Assembly: GCA_002483285.1 (NCBI GenBank)
Contig: DLHP01000030.1
Coordinates: 62,001 to 126,000 of the forward strand
Length of the DNA: 64,000 nucleotides
From: Flavobacterium sp. UBA7665
GTDB lineage: Bacteria; Bacteroidota; Bacteroidia; Flavobacteriales; Flavobacteriaceae
Direction: 5' to 3'
The notes beneath the pieces are model-generated. The model was not told where the DNA came from. It made no database searches and saw nothing but the letters and a program-made list of their open reading frames with translations. Shown here piece after piece: positions 34,005 through 41,782 of this stretch (the first letter of the stretch is position 1; each line of letters begins with the position of its first letter). The position numbers and the translations under genes were made by a program.

Positions 34005-34982
34005 ATGAAAAACATTGCCATCATCATGGGCGGCTACTCGAGCGAGTTTGAAATCTCCCTCAAAAGCGGCGGCGTCGTTTACCAATTCCTCGACAAAACC
34101 AAATACAACGGTTTTAGTGTCCATATTTTCAAAGACAAATGGGTGTATGTCGATGAATACAAAAATGAATATCCCATAGACCGCAACGATTTTTCTGTGA
34201 TGGTCAACGGCAACAAGATCACTTTTGATGCGGTGTTCAACGCCATCCACGGCACTCCGGGTGAAGACGGCTTGATGCAAGCTTACTTTGAATTGCTCCG
34301 CATCCCGCAAACTTCCTGCGATTACTACCAAGCCGCTTTAACGTTCAACAAGCGCGATTTATTGTCGGTCTTAAAGCCTTATGGTATCAAAACCGCGGTT
34401 TCGTTCTACCTCAACAAAGGCGAGCACATAGACACCGATGCCATTGTGGCCAAAGTCGGTTTGCCGTGTTTCGTCAAACCCAACAAATCGGGTTCGAGCT
34501 TTGGCATCTCCAAAGTCAAAACCGCCGCCGAATTGCCCATCGCGATAGAAGTGGCTTATAAAGAAGACAACGAAATCATCATAGAAAGTTTCCTCGACGG
34601 AACAGAAGTTTCGGTAGGCGTCATCAATTACAAAGGCAAAATTACCGTTTTGCCCATGACCGAAATCGTATCCGAGAATGACTTTTTTGATTACGAAGCC
34701 AAATACCTCGGCAAATCCCAGGAAATCACACCCGCGAGGATTTCACCCGAACTCACCCAAAAAGTAGCCGATACCGCCAAACGCGCCTACGAAATCTTAA
34801 AGATGAAAGGTTTCTCACGTAGCGAATTCATCATCGTAAACGGCGAACCATACATGCTGGAAATGAATACCATTCCCGGACTCACCACCGAAAGCCTGAT
34901 TCCGCAACAAGCCAAAGCGGCTGGCATTTCGTTAGAAGATTTGTTCACCAATGCGATTGAATTGGCACTGAAAAATAACTGA
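34005..34982 (+). CDS. ddl: D-alanine--D-alanine ligase
   Basis: 325 aa, ATP-grasp enzyme joining two D-Ala for peptidoglycan. Motifs: IIMGGYSSEFEISLKSG (substrate loop), NAIHGTPGEDGLMQAYFELL, PCFVKPNKSGSSFGISKV, EVSVGVINY, EFIIVNGEPYMLEMNTIPGLT with the C-terminal metal-binding region. Cytosolic. It is followed by coaD with its own heptamer repeat between. The leader carries hairpin element C and heptamers. Confidence 0.97.
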   Translation: MKNIAIIMGGYSSEFEISLKSGGVVYQFLDKTKYNGFSVHIFKDKWVYVDEYKNEYPIDRNDFSVMVNGNKITFDAVFNAIHGTPGEDGLMQAYFELLRIPQTSCDYYQAALTFNKRDLLSVLKPYGIKTAVSFYLNKGEHIDTDAIVAKVGLPCFVKPNKSGSSFGISKVKTAAELPIAIEVAYKEDNEIIIESFLDGTEVSVGVINYKGKITVLPMTEIVSENDFFDYEAKYLGKSQEITPARISPELTQKVADTAKRAYEILKMKGFSRSEFIIVNGEPYMLEMNTIPGLTTESLIPQQAKAAGISLEDLFTNAIELALKNN

Positions 34983-35026
34983 TTGTAAAACCGCAGTCTT
35001 TCGTCTATCCTCGTTCGGCTTCACCG

Positions 35027-35054
35027 TTCGACTTTCGACTTTCGACTTTCGACT
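35027..35054 (+). repeat. Heptamer repeat upstream of coaD
   Basis: About four 7-nt units of TTCGACT immediately before the coaD ATG (35062). Unit type is shared with part of the panB upstream array. Confidence 0.75.
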
Positions 35055-35061
35055 TAAACCC

Positions 35062-35517
35062 ATGAGAAAAGCCATATTCCCCGGATCCTTTGACCCCATC
35101 ACCAACGGCCATTACGACCTCATCAAACGCAGCATTCCGCTATTCGACGAAATCGTCGTGGCCATCGGGATCAATGCCGAGAAGAAATACATGTTTGAGC
35201 TGGAAGACCGCAAACGCTTTATCGAGGAAGCTTTCGCCAACGATCCGTCTGTTTCGGTAGTGACTTACGAAGGACTTACGATCGATTTGTGCAAAAAGCT
35301 CAAGGCGAATTTCATCCTGCGCGGTCTAAGGAATCCTGCTGATTTCGAGTTCGAGAAAGCCATCGCGCATACCAACCGTAAATTGTCTAAGATTGAAACG
35401 GTATTTTTACTCACGGCGGCCAATACGTCATACATCAGTTCGAGTATCGTGCGCGACGTGATTCGCAATGGCGGGGATTATACGGTTTTGGTACCGGGTT
35501 CGGTGAAGGTGAAATAA
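35062..35517 (+). CDS. coaD: Phosphopantetheine adenylyltransferase
   Basis: 151 aa, usual CoaD size. Transfers AMP to 4'-phosphopantetheine, the penultimate step of CoA synthesis. The nucleotidyl-transferase motif is PGSFDPITNGHYDLI (T/HxGH), with IVVAIGINAEKKYMFELEDRK, FILRGLRNPADFEFEKAIAHTNRKL and ISSSIVRDVIRNGGD. Cytosolic; likely its own transcription unit. Confidence 0.97.
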   Translation: MRKAIFPGSFDPITNGHYDLIKRSIPLFDEIVVAIGINAEKKYMFELEDRKRFIEEAFANDPSVSVVTYEGLTIDLCKKLKANFILRGLRNPADFEFEKAIAHTNRKLSKIETVFLLTAANTSYISSSIVRDVIRNGGDYTVLVPGSVKVK

Positions 35518-35551
35518 GGTGAAATAAGTAGCGTGGATTTTGTAAAAAATA

Positions 35552-35624
35552 AAACACAGATTGCACAGATTTCCACTGATGTGGTACGGTAAAAAATCTG
35601 TGGGAATCTGTGCAATCTGTGTTT
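35552..35624. terminator. 25-bp hairpin between coaD and the helicase gene
   Basis: Arms 35552-35576 and 35600-35624 pair over 25 bp (20 bp perfect: AAACACAGATTGCACAGATT and its complement). The right arm runs into the helicase stop codon (35623-35625). It serves as a bidirectional transcript end and recalls the interspersed CACAGATT repeats of Bacteroidota. Confidence 0.75.
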
Positions 35625-36972
35625 ACCTCTCCTCTTCCTTTTTTAACACATTGCGCGCCACCTCAATCTTATACTTCTTCCCTTTCATTTTCTCGTCGCG
35701 GATGTTTTTGAGTAGGCCCTTGACTTTTTTAGATTTGACTGCCGCGAAGGAAATGAAATCCTTGACTTCAATCAAACCAAGGTCGCCTTTCTCCAGTTTC
35801 CCTTTTTGTGAAAAGAAACCCACAATGTCAATCTTATTGAGCTTGTTCTTCTTACCACCACTAATATAAATCGTCTGGAATTCGGGCGGTTTGGGCAAAG
35901 TAGATGCGGTGTCAACCGAAAGTTTCGGCATCGCATAATCGATATAATCGAATTGTTTTTCACTGTCATGGATGATAATATACGCCGTTCCCGACGCGAG
36001 CATCCTGGCCGTACGACCATTTCTATGCGTAAACTCATCCGCTTTCGACGGCAAATGATAGTGGATCACGTTCTTCATTTCGGGAATATCGAGCCCGCGC
36101 GCTGCCAAATCGGTAGTCACAAGGTAGTTTACACTGCCGTTTCGGAATTGAATCAGTGCGCGTTCGCGTTCGTCCTGATCCATACCGCCGTGGTAATAGG
36201 TGGCGTAAATTCCCTTTTGATTCAAGGCTTCGCTGATGCGTTCGGCAGCGTCGCGGTGGTTGCAGAAAATGAGCGCCGCTTCAGACTTTAAGCTGCAAAT
36301 CAGATGGAACAGGCTATCGATCTTGTCCTTGTCTTTAGAAACGACCATTTTCATGGTGAGGTTGGCGCTTTCCTTTTCCTCGGGAATAAAATCGAGTATC
36401 GTGGGATGTGAAACCTTGGTGTATCTCGGGATCTCAATATCCGAAGTAGCCGACACCAAAATGCGTTTGTTGACTTTCGTGAGTTTGTTGATGATGAATG
36501 ACATTTCCTCATGGAAACCCAGTTGCAGCGATTTGTCGAATTCGTCAAGCACGAGCGTTTGGATGTTGTTGAAGGCAAACGTGCCGCGGTCCATGTGGTC
36601 GGCGATTCGTCCCGGCGTGCCGATAAGGATGGCGGGCGGATTGCTCAGGTTTTTGATTTCGGTATCGATAGAATGCCCGCCGTAGCAAACATTGACCTTA
36701 AAATCGGTGCCCATTTTTTTCCAGACTTGCTCAATCTGCAAACCGAGTTCGCGCGACGGCACCAAAACCAGGCATTGAACCCCTTTGATTTCGGGTTCGA
36801 GGAGTTCAAAAATCGGGAGCAGGAAAGCCAGTGTTTTTCCCGAACCTGTTGGCGAAAGCAATAAAATATTGTTATCTGAAAGAATGGTTTCCTGCGCGGC
36901 CACCTGCATTTCATTGAGGCTTTCGATACCGAGGTTGAGCAGGATATTGTTGGAATGGTGGTGATTTGTCAT
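35623..36972 (-). CDS. DEAD-box-type ATP-dependent RNA helicase (DbpA-like, DEFD)
   Basis: 449 aa. Walker A SPTGSGKT (GSGKT 43-47), motif Ia PSRELGLQI, Ib GTPGRIADHM, motif II is DEFD at 143-146 instead of DEAD, motif III SATSD, motif V TDLAARGLDIPEMKNVIHYHLP, motif VI HRNGRTARM. The C-terminus (ISGGKKNKLNKIDIVGFFSQKG ... VKDFISFAAVKSKKVKGLLKNI) looks like the DbpA RNA-binding domain that targets 23S rRNA. Probable ribosome assembly helicase. Confidence 0.92.
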   Translation of the reverse strand: MTNHHHSNNILLNLGIESLNEMQVAAQETILSDNNILLLSPTGSGKTLAFLLPIFELLEPEIKGVQCLVLVPSRELGLQIEQVWKKMGTDFKVNVCYGGHSIDTEIKNLSNPPAILIGTPGRIADHMDRGTFAFNNIQTLVLDEFDKSLQLGFHEEMSFIINKLTKVNKRILVSATSDIEIPRYTKVSHPTILDFIPEEKESANLTMKMVVSKDKDKIDSLFHLICSLKSEAALIFCNHRDAAERISEALNQKGIYATYYHGGMDQDERERALIQFRNGSVNYLVTTDLAARGLDIPEMKNVIHYHLPSKADEFTHRNGRTARMLASGTAYIIIHDSEKQFDYIDYAMPKLSVDTASTLPKPPEFQTIYISGGKKNKLNKIDIVGFFSQKGKLEKGDLGLIEVKDFISFAAVKSKKVKGLLKNIRDEKMKGKKYKIEVARNVLKKEEER

Positions 36973-37021
36973 GGCGCAAAGGTAAATGAATTATAAGTTA
37001 TGAATTGAGAATGGTGAATTA

Positions 37022-37052
37022 TTGAAAAGCCGGATGCAATTATTTACTTTTG
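37022..37052 (+). promoter_or_regulatory. Promoter of the M14 peptidase gene
   Basis: TTG at 37022-37024, a 20-bp gap, then TACTTTTG at 37045-37052, matching the Bacteroidota pattern TTTG-N19/21-TAnnTTTG. The best promoter match I found in the window; a start near 37059 gives an ~18-nt leader to the ATG at 37077. Confidence 0.6.
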
Positions 37053-37076
37053 GATTCAAATTTACCTATTGGCATC

Positions 37077-38804
37077 ATGAGACTATTTTTACTGTCGATT
37101 TTGTTTCTTTCGGCCACCATGTCAGCGCAGAAAATCAATAAATACGATACTTTTTTCGAAAAAGGTAACGGCAACCAATCGGCCGATTATGCCCAAACCA
37201 TCCGCTATTTTAAAATGCTCGATATCGATTTTGAGTCGATTGAAATGCGTGAAATGGGCGCTACCGATTCGGGTGAACCGCTACATATTGTAACGTTCAA
37301 CCCAACCAAACAATTCAACTTTACCAAACTGGCTGACAAAGCGATATTGCTCATCAACAACGGCATCCACGCCGGCGAACCCGATGGTATCGACGCGACG
37401 ATGATGCTGTTTCGGGATTTGGCTTTGGGGAAAATTAAAGTCCCTAAAAATACCATAGTGGTGGCTATTCCGGTGTACAATATTGGCGGTGCGCTCAACC
37501 GCAATTCCACGTCGCGTGTGAACCAGGAAGGTCCGGAAGAATATGGGTTTCGTGGCAACGCGAGGAATTTCGACCTCAACCGCGATTTCATCAAGGCAGA
37601 CACAAAGAACACCCGGAGTTTTGCAGCCATTTTCCATTTGACAAAGCCCGATGTTTTCATAGACAACCACGTGAGTAACGGCGCCGATTACCAATACACG
37701 CTCACCTACATCATGACGCAGCCCGATAAATTGGGCAAACCGCTTGGCGATTATTTCAGGAACCAGATGGTACCCAAAATCCTGGCCAGCCTCAAACAGC
37801 AAAAAATAGAAACCACGCCTTATGTCAATGCTTGGGAAACCACGCCCGACAAAGGTTTTGTGCAGTTTTTTGAAAGCCCTAGATTCGCTACTGGCTACAC
37901 CTCACTGTTCAATACACTGGGATTTGTCGTAGAAACGCACATGCTCAAAAAATACGCCGACCGCGTCAAGGCAAACTATGCGTTTATGCAGCAAACCATC
38001 GATTACACCGACAAGCATTTCCTTGTAATCAAGGCGAAACAACTTGAGAATGTAAAGCAATACACGGCGGGGAAATCATATCCCGTGCGTTGGGCCATCG
38101 ACAGTACCCAAGTTTCGAATTTAACGTTCCTGGGCTATGAAGGCAGTTACAAAAAAAGCGAGGCGACCACGGGAAACCGTTTGTTTTACGACCGGAGCAA
38201 ACCGTTTAAAAAAGAAATTCGGTATCTCGACCATTACAAGGCGGTGAAGGAAATCACGATTCCTAGAGCTTACGTGATTCCGCAAGGTTTTTGGCCGGTT
38301 ATTGATTTGCTTAAGCAGAACCGAATAAAATTCAGGCAAATTCAAAACGATACGGTGATTGAAGTAGAAAGCTATCGGATTGCCGATTACAAAACGAGCC
38401 AAAATGCTTACGAAGGGCATTACTTGCATCGCGACACCCATGTCATCGCAAGCCGCACGAAAGCGAGTTTCCGCAAGGGCGATTACCTTTTTTCAACCAA
38501 TCAAAAAGGCGTGAAGTACTTGTTGGAAACCTTAGAGCCAGAAGCCGTGGATTCGTTCTTCAACTGGAATTTCTTTGACACGATGCTGCAGCAGAAAGAA
38601 GGCTATTCGGATTACGTTTTTGAAGATTTGGCGACGCAGTTGCTCAAAAACGATGCGAAACTGAAATCGGATTTAGAGCTAAAAAAGACGACAGATGCGA
38701 AGTTTGCAGCCGACCCGAAAGCGCAACTCGACTGGATTTACAAACATTCGGTGTACTATGAGAAAGCGCATTTGCAATATCCGGTGTATCGGATTGTGGA
38801 TTAA
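37077..38804 (+). CDS. Secreted M14-family zinc carboxypeptidase-like protein
   Basis: 575 aa from the ATG at 37077, which starts a Sec signal peptide (MRLFLLSILFLSATMSAQ). Zinc ligands fit M14: His98 and Glu101 in GIHAGEPDG and His198 in DNHVSNGADY; a candidate catalytic Glu is Glu286 in FVVETHML. NRNSTSRVNQEGPEEYGFRGNARNFDLNRDF is the substrate-binding Asn-Arg region. The ~250-aa C-terminal part is a flavobacterial extension. Probably periplasmic or secreted peptidase. Its TAA abuts the opposing NUDIX stop with no spacer. Confidence 0.88.
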   Translation: MRLFLLSILFLSATMSAQKINKYDTFFEKGNGNQSADYAQTIRYFKMLDIDFESIEMREMGATDSGEPLHIVTFNPTKQFNFTKLADKAILLINNGIHAGEPDGIDATMMLFRDLALGKIKVPKNTIVVAIPVYNIGGALNRNSTSRVNQEGPEEYGFRGNARNFDLNRDFIKADTKNTRSFAAIFHLTKPDVFIDNHVSNGADYQYTLTYIMTQPDKLGKPLGDYFRNQMVPKILASLKQQKIETTPYVNAWETTPDKGFVQFFESPRFATGYTSLFNTLGFVVETHMLKKYADRVKANYAFMQQTIDYTDKHFLVIKAKQLENVKQYTAGKSYPVRWAIDSTQVSNLTFLGYEGSYKKSEATTGNRLFYDRSKPFKKEIRYLDHYKAVKEITIPRAYVIPQGFWPVIDLLKQNRIKFRQIQNDTVIEVESYRIADYKTSQNAYEGHYLHRDTHVIASRTKASFRKGDYLFSTNQKGVKYLLETLEPEAVDSFFNWNFFDTMLQQKEGYSDYVFEDLATQLLKNDAKLKSDLELKKTTDAKFAADPKAQLDWIYKHSVYYEKAHLQYPVYRIVD

Positions 38805-39407
38805 CTACTGTAGCGATTCCTCTTTTTGGAACAACAGTTTGATGTTTTCGTAGGAATTCTGGAGCGCCTGCTCGATCTCCTGTGGGTTGAGCCAGGCGGC
38901 TTTTTCAATACCTTCTTCTAGCTGTCCGGTTGGGATACCTTCAAAATCGGAATGCATTTCATACCAATGCGTGATCTTGAGTTTGTATTTGCCGTTGCGG
39001 CGAAAGACGTGATAGGTTTTCTGTAGTTTCTTGACGATTTTGAGTTGGTCGACGCCGGTTTCTTCCTCGACTTCGCGCATTGCGGTGAGCTTCATCTTCT
39101 CGCCTTTTTCCTTGCCGCCTTTGGGTAAATCCCATTTGCCGTTGCGGAAAATGAAAAGCACTTCGCCGTTTTTGTTGTAAACGAGCCCACCTCCGGCTTT
39201 CTGGACAGGGATTTTTTCTTTCAATTTCTTGAAAATCACTTTCTCATCGGGATAATAGAGGTAGCATTTTTTGATCTTGTTATTGAACATTTTAACAATA
39301 AGCTGCTCAATATCAATACTTTCTAACAAGAATAATTTAAAATCGGTCTCTTTGACGATTTCATTTGTTAGAAAAAGAGGTTTATCGTTTACAAAAACTT
39401 TATACAT
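38805..39407 (-). CDS. NUDIX hydrolase
   Basis: 200 aa. The NUDIX box is complete at residues 97-119: Gly97, Glu103, then REVEEETGV from Arg111, which fits G-x5-E-x7-REUxEExGU. It hydrolyses a nucleoside diphosphate linked to another moiety; substrate not predictable. The first 60 residues (KVFVNDKPLFLTNEIV ... CYLYYPDEKVIFKKL) form an extra N-terminal region common in flavobacterial homologs. Divergent from pyrE with only 8 bp between start codons. Confidence 0.9.
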   Translation of the reverse strand: MYKVFVNDKPLFLTNEIVKETDFKLFLLESIDIEQLIVKMFNNKIKKCYLYYPDEKVIFKKLKEKIPVQKAGGGLVYNKNGEVLFIFRNGKWDLPKGGKEKGEKMKLTAMREVEEETGVDQLKIVKKLQKTYHVFRRNGKYKLKITHWYEMHSDFEGIPTGQLEEGIEKAAWLNPQEIEQALQNSYENIKLLFQKEESLQ

Positions 39408-39410
39408 TTG
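39403..39410 (+). promoter_or_regulatory. Putative -7 box (TACATTTG) for pyrE
   Basis: Exact TAnnTTTG overlapping the NUDIX start codon and ending 5 nt before the pyrE ATG. If used, the transcript would begin at or very near the pyrE start codon (leaderless or nearly so). Confidence 0.45.
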
Positions 39411-39415
39411 TAATT

Positions 39416-40063
39416 ATGATTTTCAATAAAGACACAGCCGAAAAGACCGCCGAATTGCTTTTGCAAATAAATGCAATTAAATTGAATCCGAAAAATCCTT
39501 TTACATGGGCTTCGGGTTGGAAGTCTCCGATTTATTGCGACAACCGGCTGATACTGTCATTTCCTCCAATCAGGAATTACATCCGAGAGGAATTTTCAAA
39601 GCACATAGAAAAACAATTTGGCAAACCCGACGTGATTGCCGGCGTAGCCACAGGCGCCATCGGCATTGGGATGCTCGTCGCCGAGTATATGGGATTGCCG
39701 TTTGTATACGTACGCCCCGAACCTAAAAAACACGGCCGCCAAAACCAGGTAGAAGGTTTTTTGCAAAAAGGCCAGAATGTCGTGGTGATTGAAGATTTGA
39801 TCAGTACCGGAAAAAGCAGCCTGCATGCGGTTGAAGCTTTGCGCGACGCGCAGGTCAACATCAAAGGCATGGCGGCGATTTTCACGTACGGGTTTGAAAC
39901 CGCCGAAACCAGTTTTAAAAATGCGCACGTGGACCTGTTCACCTTGAGCAACTACGAAAACCTGCTCAACCTTGCGGTCGCCAAGAAATACATCACCGAA
40001 TCAGAACAAGAAATACTCAAGGAGTGGAATACGGCTCCGGAGTCTTGGGGCATCGAGGTTTAA
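39416..40063 (+). CDS. pyrE: Orotate phosphoribosyltransferase
   Basis: 215 aa from the ATG at 39416 (MIFNKDTAEKTAELL); a longer upstream frame would run through the NUDIX gene and is rejected. PRPP-binding motif VVVIEDLISTGKSSLHAVEALR, plus FTWASGWKSPIYCDNRLILSFP and VYVRPEPKKHGRQNQVEG. It makes orotidine monophosphate in pyrimidine synthesis. Cytosolic. A hairpin element (copy D) separates it from the SRPBCC gene. Confidence 0.96.
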   Translation: MIFNKDTAEKTAELLLQINAIKLNPKNPFTWASGWKSPIYCDNRLILSFPPIRNYIREEFSKHIEKQFGKPDVIAGVATGAIGIGMLVAEYMGLPFVYVRPEPKKHGRQNQVEGFLQKGQNVVVIEDLISTGKSSLHAVEALRDAQVNIKGMAAIFTYGFETAETSFKNAHVDLFTLSNYENLLNLAVAKKYITESEQEILKEWNTAPESWGIEV

Positions 40064-40074
40064 CGATGCTGCGT

Positions 40075-40145
40075 TAGGGATTGAAGCGGCATCCTTTTGT
40101 AGCGCGCAGCAGCACAAAAGATAAAGCGAAAAGCCCGGCCGCAGG
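40075..40145 (-). repeat. Interspersed hairpin element, copy D (degenerate)
   Basis: Shares GATTGAAGCGGCATCCTTTTG and CAAAAGATAAAGCG blocks with the other copies, but the distal stem is GC-rich (TGTAGCGCGCAGCAGCACA) and the outer closing block is eroded (GCCCGGCC). The weakest member. Confidence 0.6.
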
Positions 40146-40194
40146 CAACGCCCCTTAAAAACAAATAATTCAACCCATAACCTATAATTATTCC

Positions 40195-40587
40195 ATGAAT
40201 TTAGAAAGCCCTAAAGTTTCAGTAGACCAATCTGCACAACATTTATTTGATTCGCTATCCGATGTCAGGAATTTTGAAAAACTCATGCCTGATACCATTG
40301 CCAAGTTTGAGGTTTTGGGTGACGACGCGTTCTTGTTTGGGCTTAAAGGCATGCCCGAAATCAAACTCAAGATGAAAGAAAAAGTCGCCCCGAACAAGAT
40401 TGTATTGGGCGCTGCGAGCGATAAACTACCTTTTACACTAACGGCGAACATTGATAGCGTTGCTGACCAGAAATCGGAGGTGCAATTGCATTTCGACGGC
40501 GAGTTCAACGCCATGATGGCCATGATGGTTAAAGGCCCAATCAGCAAATTTATAGAGACTTTGGCTGCCAATATGCACAAACTGTAG
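40195..40587 (+). CDS. SRPBCC-fold protein (START/polyketide cyclase-like)
   Basis: 130 aa. Pattern SPKVSVDQSAQHLFDSLSDVRNFEKLMPDTIAKFEV, then FGLKGMPEIKLKMKEKV and LHFDGEFNAMMAMMVKGPISKFIETLAANM, as in small helix-grip (SRPBCC) proteins that follow pyrE in flavobacteria. Likely cytosolic binding protein for a hydrophobic ligand; ligand unknown. Confidence 0.82.
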   Translation: MNLESPKVSVDQSAQHLFDSLSDVRNFEKLMPDTIAKFEVLGDDAFLFGLKGMPEIKLKMKEKVAPNKIVLGAASDKLPFTLTANIDSVADQKSEVQLHFDGEFNAMMAMMVKGPISKFIETLAANMHKL

Positions 40588-40688
40588 CGGTCAAAATCTT
40601 TTCAATACTATAGCCTTTCGTTCGCGGGAGGCTTTTTTATTATAACATTTTCGTGGAATTTTGATAAAAGGGTTTGAAGCCTGAATGG

Positions 40689-40696
40689 TACCTTTG
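40689..40696 (+). promoter_or_regulatory. Putative -7 box (TACCTTTG) for the phytochrome operon
   Basis: Exact TAnnTTTG, 26 bp before the response-regulator ATG. Upstream TTTG words are at 40660 and 40673, neither at ideal spacing. Confidence 0.5.
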
Positions 40697-40722
40697 GAGA
40701 CATTGACCCTAAAATTGGCGCC

Positions 40723-41160
40723 ATGAAAACTACAAAAATGACCATATTCTACACCGACGATGACAAGGAAGACCTTGATTTTTTTAGGGAAGCAACCGAA
40801 TCGATAGACCAAAACATTGAAGTGGTAACACTTGGCGGAAGCTCGCAATTGCTGCATATTATAGACAATCCGCCGCCGCATCCGCATATTTTATTCCTCG
40901 ATTTGAATATGCCCGGACTCAATGGCTTTGATGTGCTCGAAATTCTTAGGAGTAAAGACGCGTCGCAACGTTTGCCGATTGTCATTTTTTCTACGTCGAA
41001 CGATGAAGAGCTCATCAGGAAAAGCCGCGAACTGGGTGCGAATTTTTACGTGCCAAAGTCTGTTTCTTTCGAGTCACTGCGCCGATCGATTGAACATGCG
41101 ATTAACATCGATTGGACCAATTTTATCCCTAACCAACAGAATTTCCTTTACCAGAATTAA
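40723..41160 (+). CDS. Single-domain response regulator (Rcp1-like)
   Basis: 145 aa, receiver only. Acidic cluster TDDDKEDLDFF, phospho-acceptor Asp60 (FLDLNMPGLNG), Thr/Ser switch in IFSTSND, conserved Lys112 (YVPKS). Small receivers of this type receive phosphate from bacteriophytochromes and pass it on or act by protein contact. Position at the head of the phytochrome operon supports that. No DNA-binding domain. Confidence 0.92.
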   Translation: MKTTKMTIFYTDDDKEDLDFFREATESIDQNIEVVTLGGSSQLLHIIDNPPPHPHILFLDLNMPGLNGFDVLEILRSKDASQRLPIVIFSTSNDEELIRKSRELGANFYVPKSVSFESLRRSIEHAINIDWTNFIPNQQNFLYQN

Positions 41161-41161
41161 A

Positions 41162-41782
41162 ATGTACAACGAAAACCCCGTGACCGAAACCGTCAATTCA
41201 AGCGCTTTCCTGGACCGGTTGCGCGCAGCCACTTCTAGTGCGCACCGCGAGCTCGAACAAATCCCGATTTCGGCTGCGCTGCTACAACCCACGCTCACCG
41301 ATGCCGTTTATTTTGAATACCTTTCGCTGATGCGCGACATTGTAGCCGACGCCGAGCAACACATATTCACGCCACTTCACAATTATATTCCCGATGCCCA
41401 AAAGCGCCTTAAGACACAATGGCTTGACCATGACCTTGCTTTTGGCAACGTCAAACTACAGATTCAAGAATTTCCTTTATCTGCAACAGGACCATTTCAG
41501 GACGGGTTTGCGATGGGAATTTTCTATGTAATCGAAGGTTCGACCTTGGGCGGGAGGTTCATCCTCAGGAATGTCCAGGAAACACTTGGGCGCAATCATG
41601 AAAATGGAGCTGCGTATTTTTACGGTTACGGCAACCAAACGGGCAGCTATTGGAAAAATTTCTTGGAAAGCCTGACTCAATATGCCGCCGATTTTGATCA
41701 ACAAGAAGCAATCATTGACGGTGCGGTATTCGCTTTTGAGGCCATCCACCAACATTTTGCAAAAACTGCACAGCCGGCATGA
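41162..41782 (+). CDS. Heme oxygenase (biliverdin-forming, BphO type)
   Basis: 206 aa, starting 1 nt after the receiver stop. Proximal heme ligand His28 in LRAATSSAHRELEQ and the distal helix GIFYVIEGSTLGGRFI. It cleaves heme to biliverdin, the chromophore of the next gene product. Its stop overlaps the phytochrome start in ATGA. A longer frame runs back into the receiver gene but is out of phase with coding there. Confidence 0.92.
   Translation: MYNENPVTETVNSSAFLDRLRAATSSAHRELEQIPISAALLQPTLTDAVYFEYLSLMRDIVADAEQHIFTPLHNYIPDAQKRLKTQWLDHDLAFGNVKLQIQEFPLSATGPFQDGFAMGIFYVIEGSTLGGRFILRNVQETLGRNHENGAAYFYGYGNQTGSYWKNFLESLTQYAADFDQQEAIIDGAVFAFEAIHQHFAKTAQPA

Noticed and set aside
40922..41161. Longer start for heme oxygenase inside the receiver gene
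   Set aside because: The extra 80 residues are the off-frame shadow of the receiver; heme oxygenase homology starts after the ATG at 41162.
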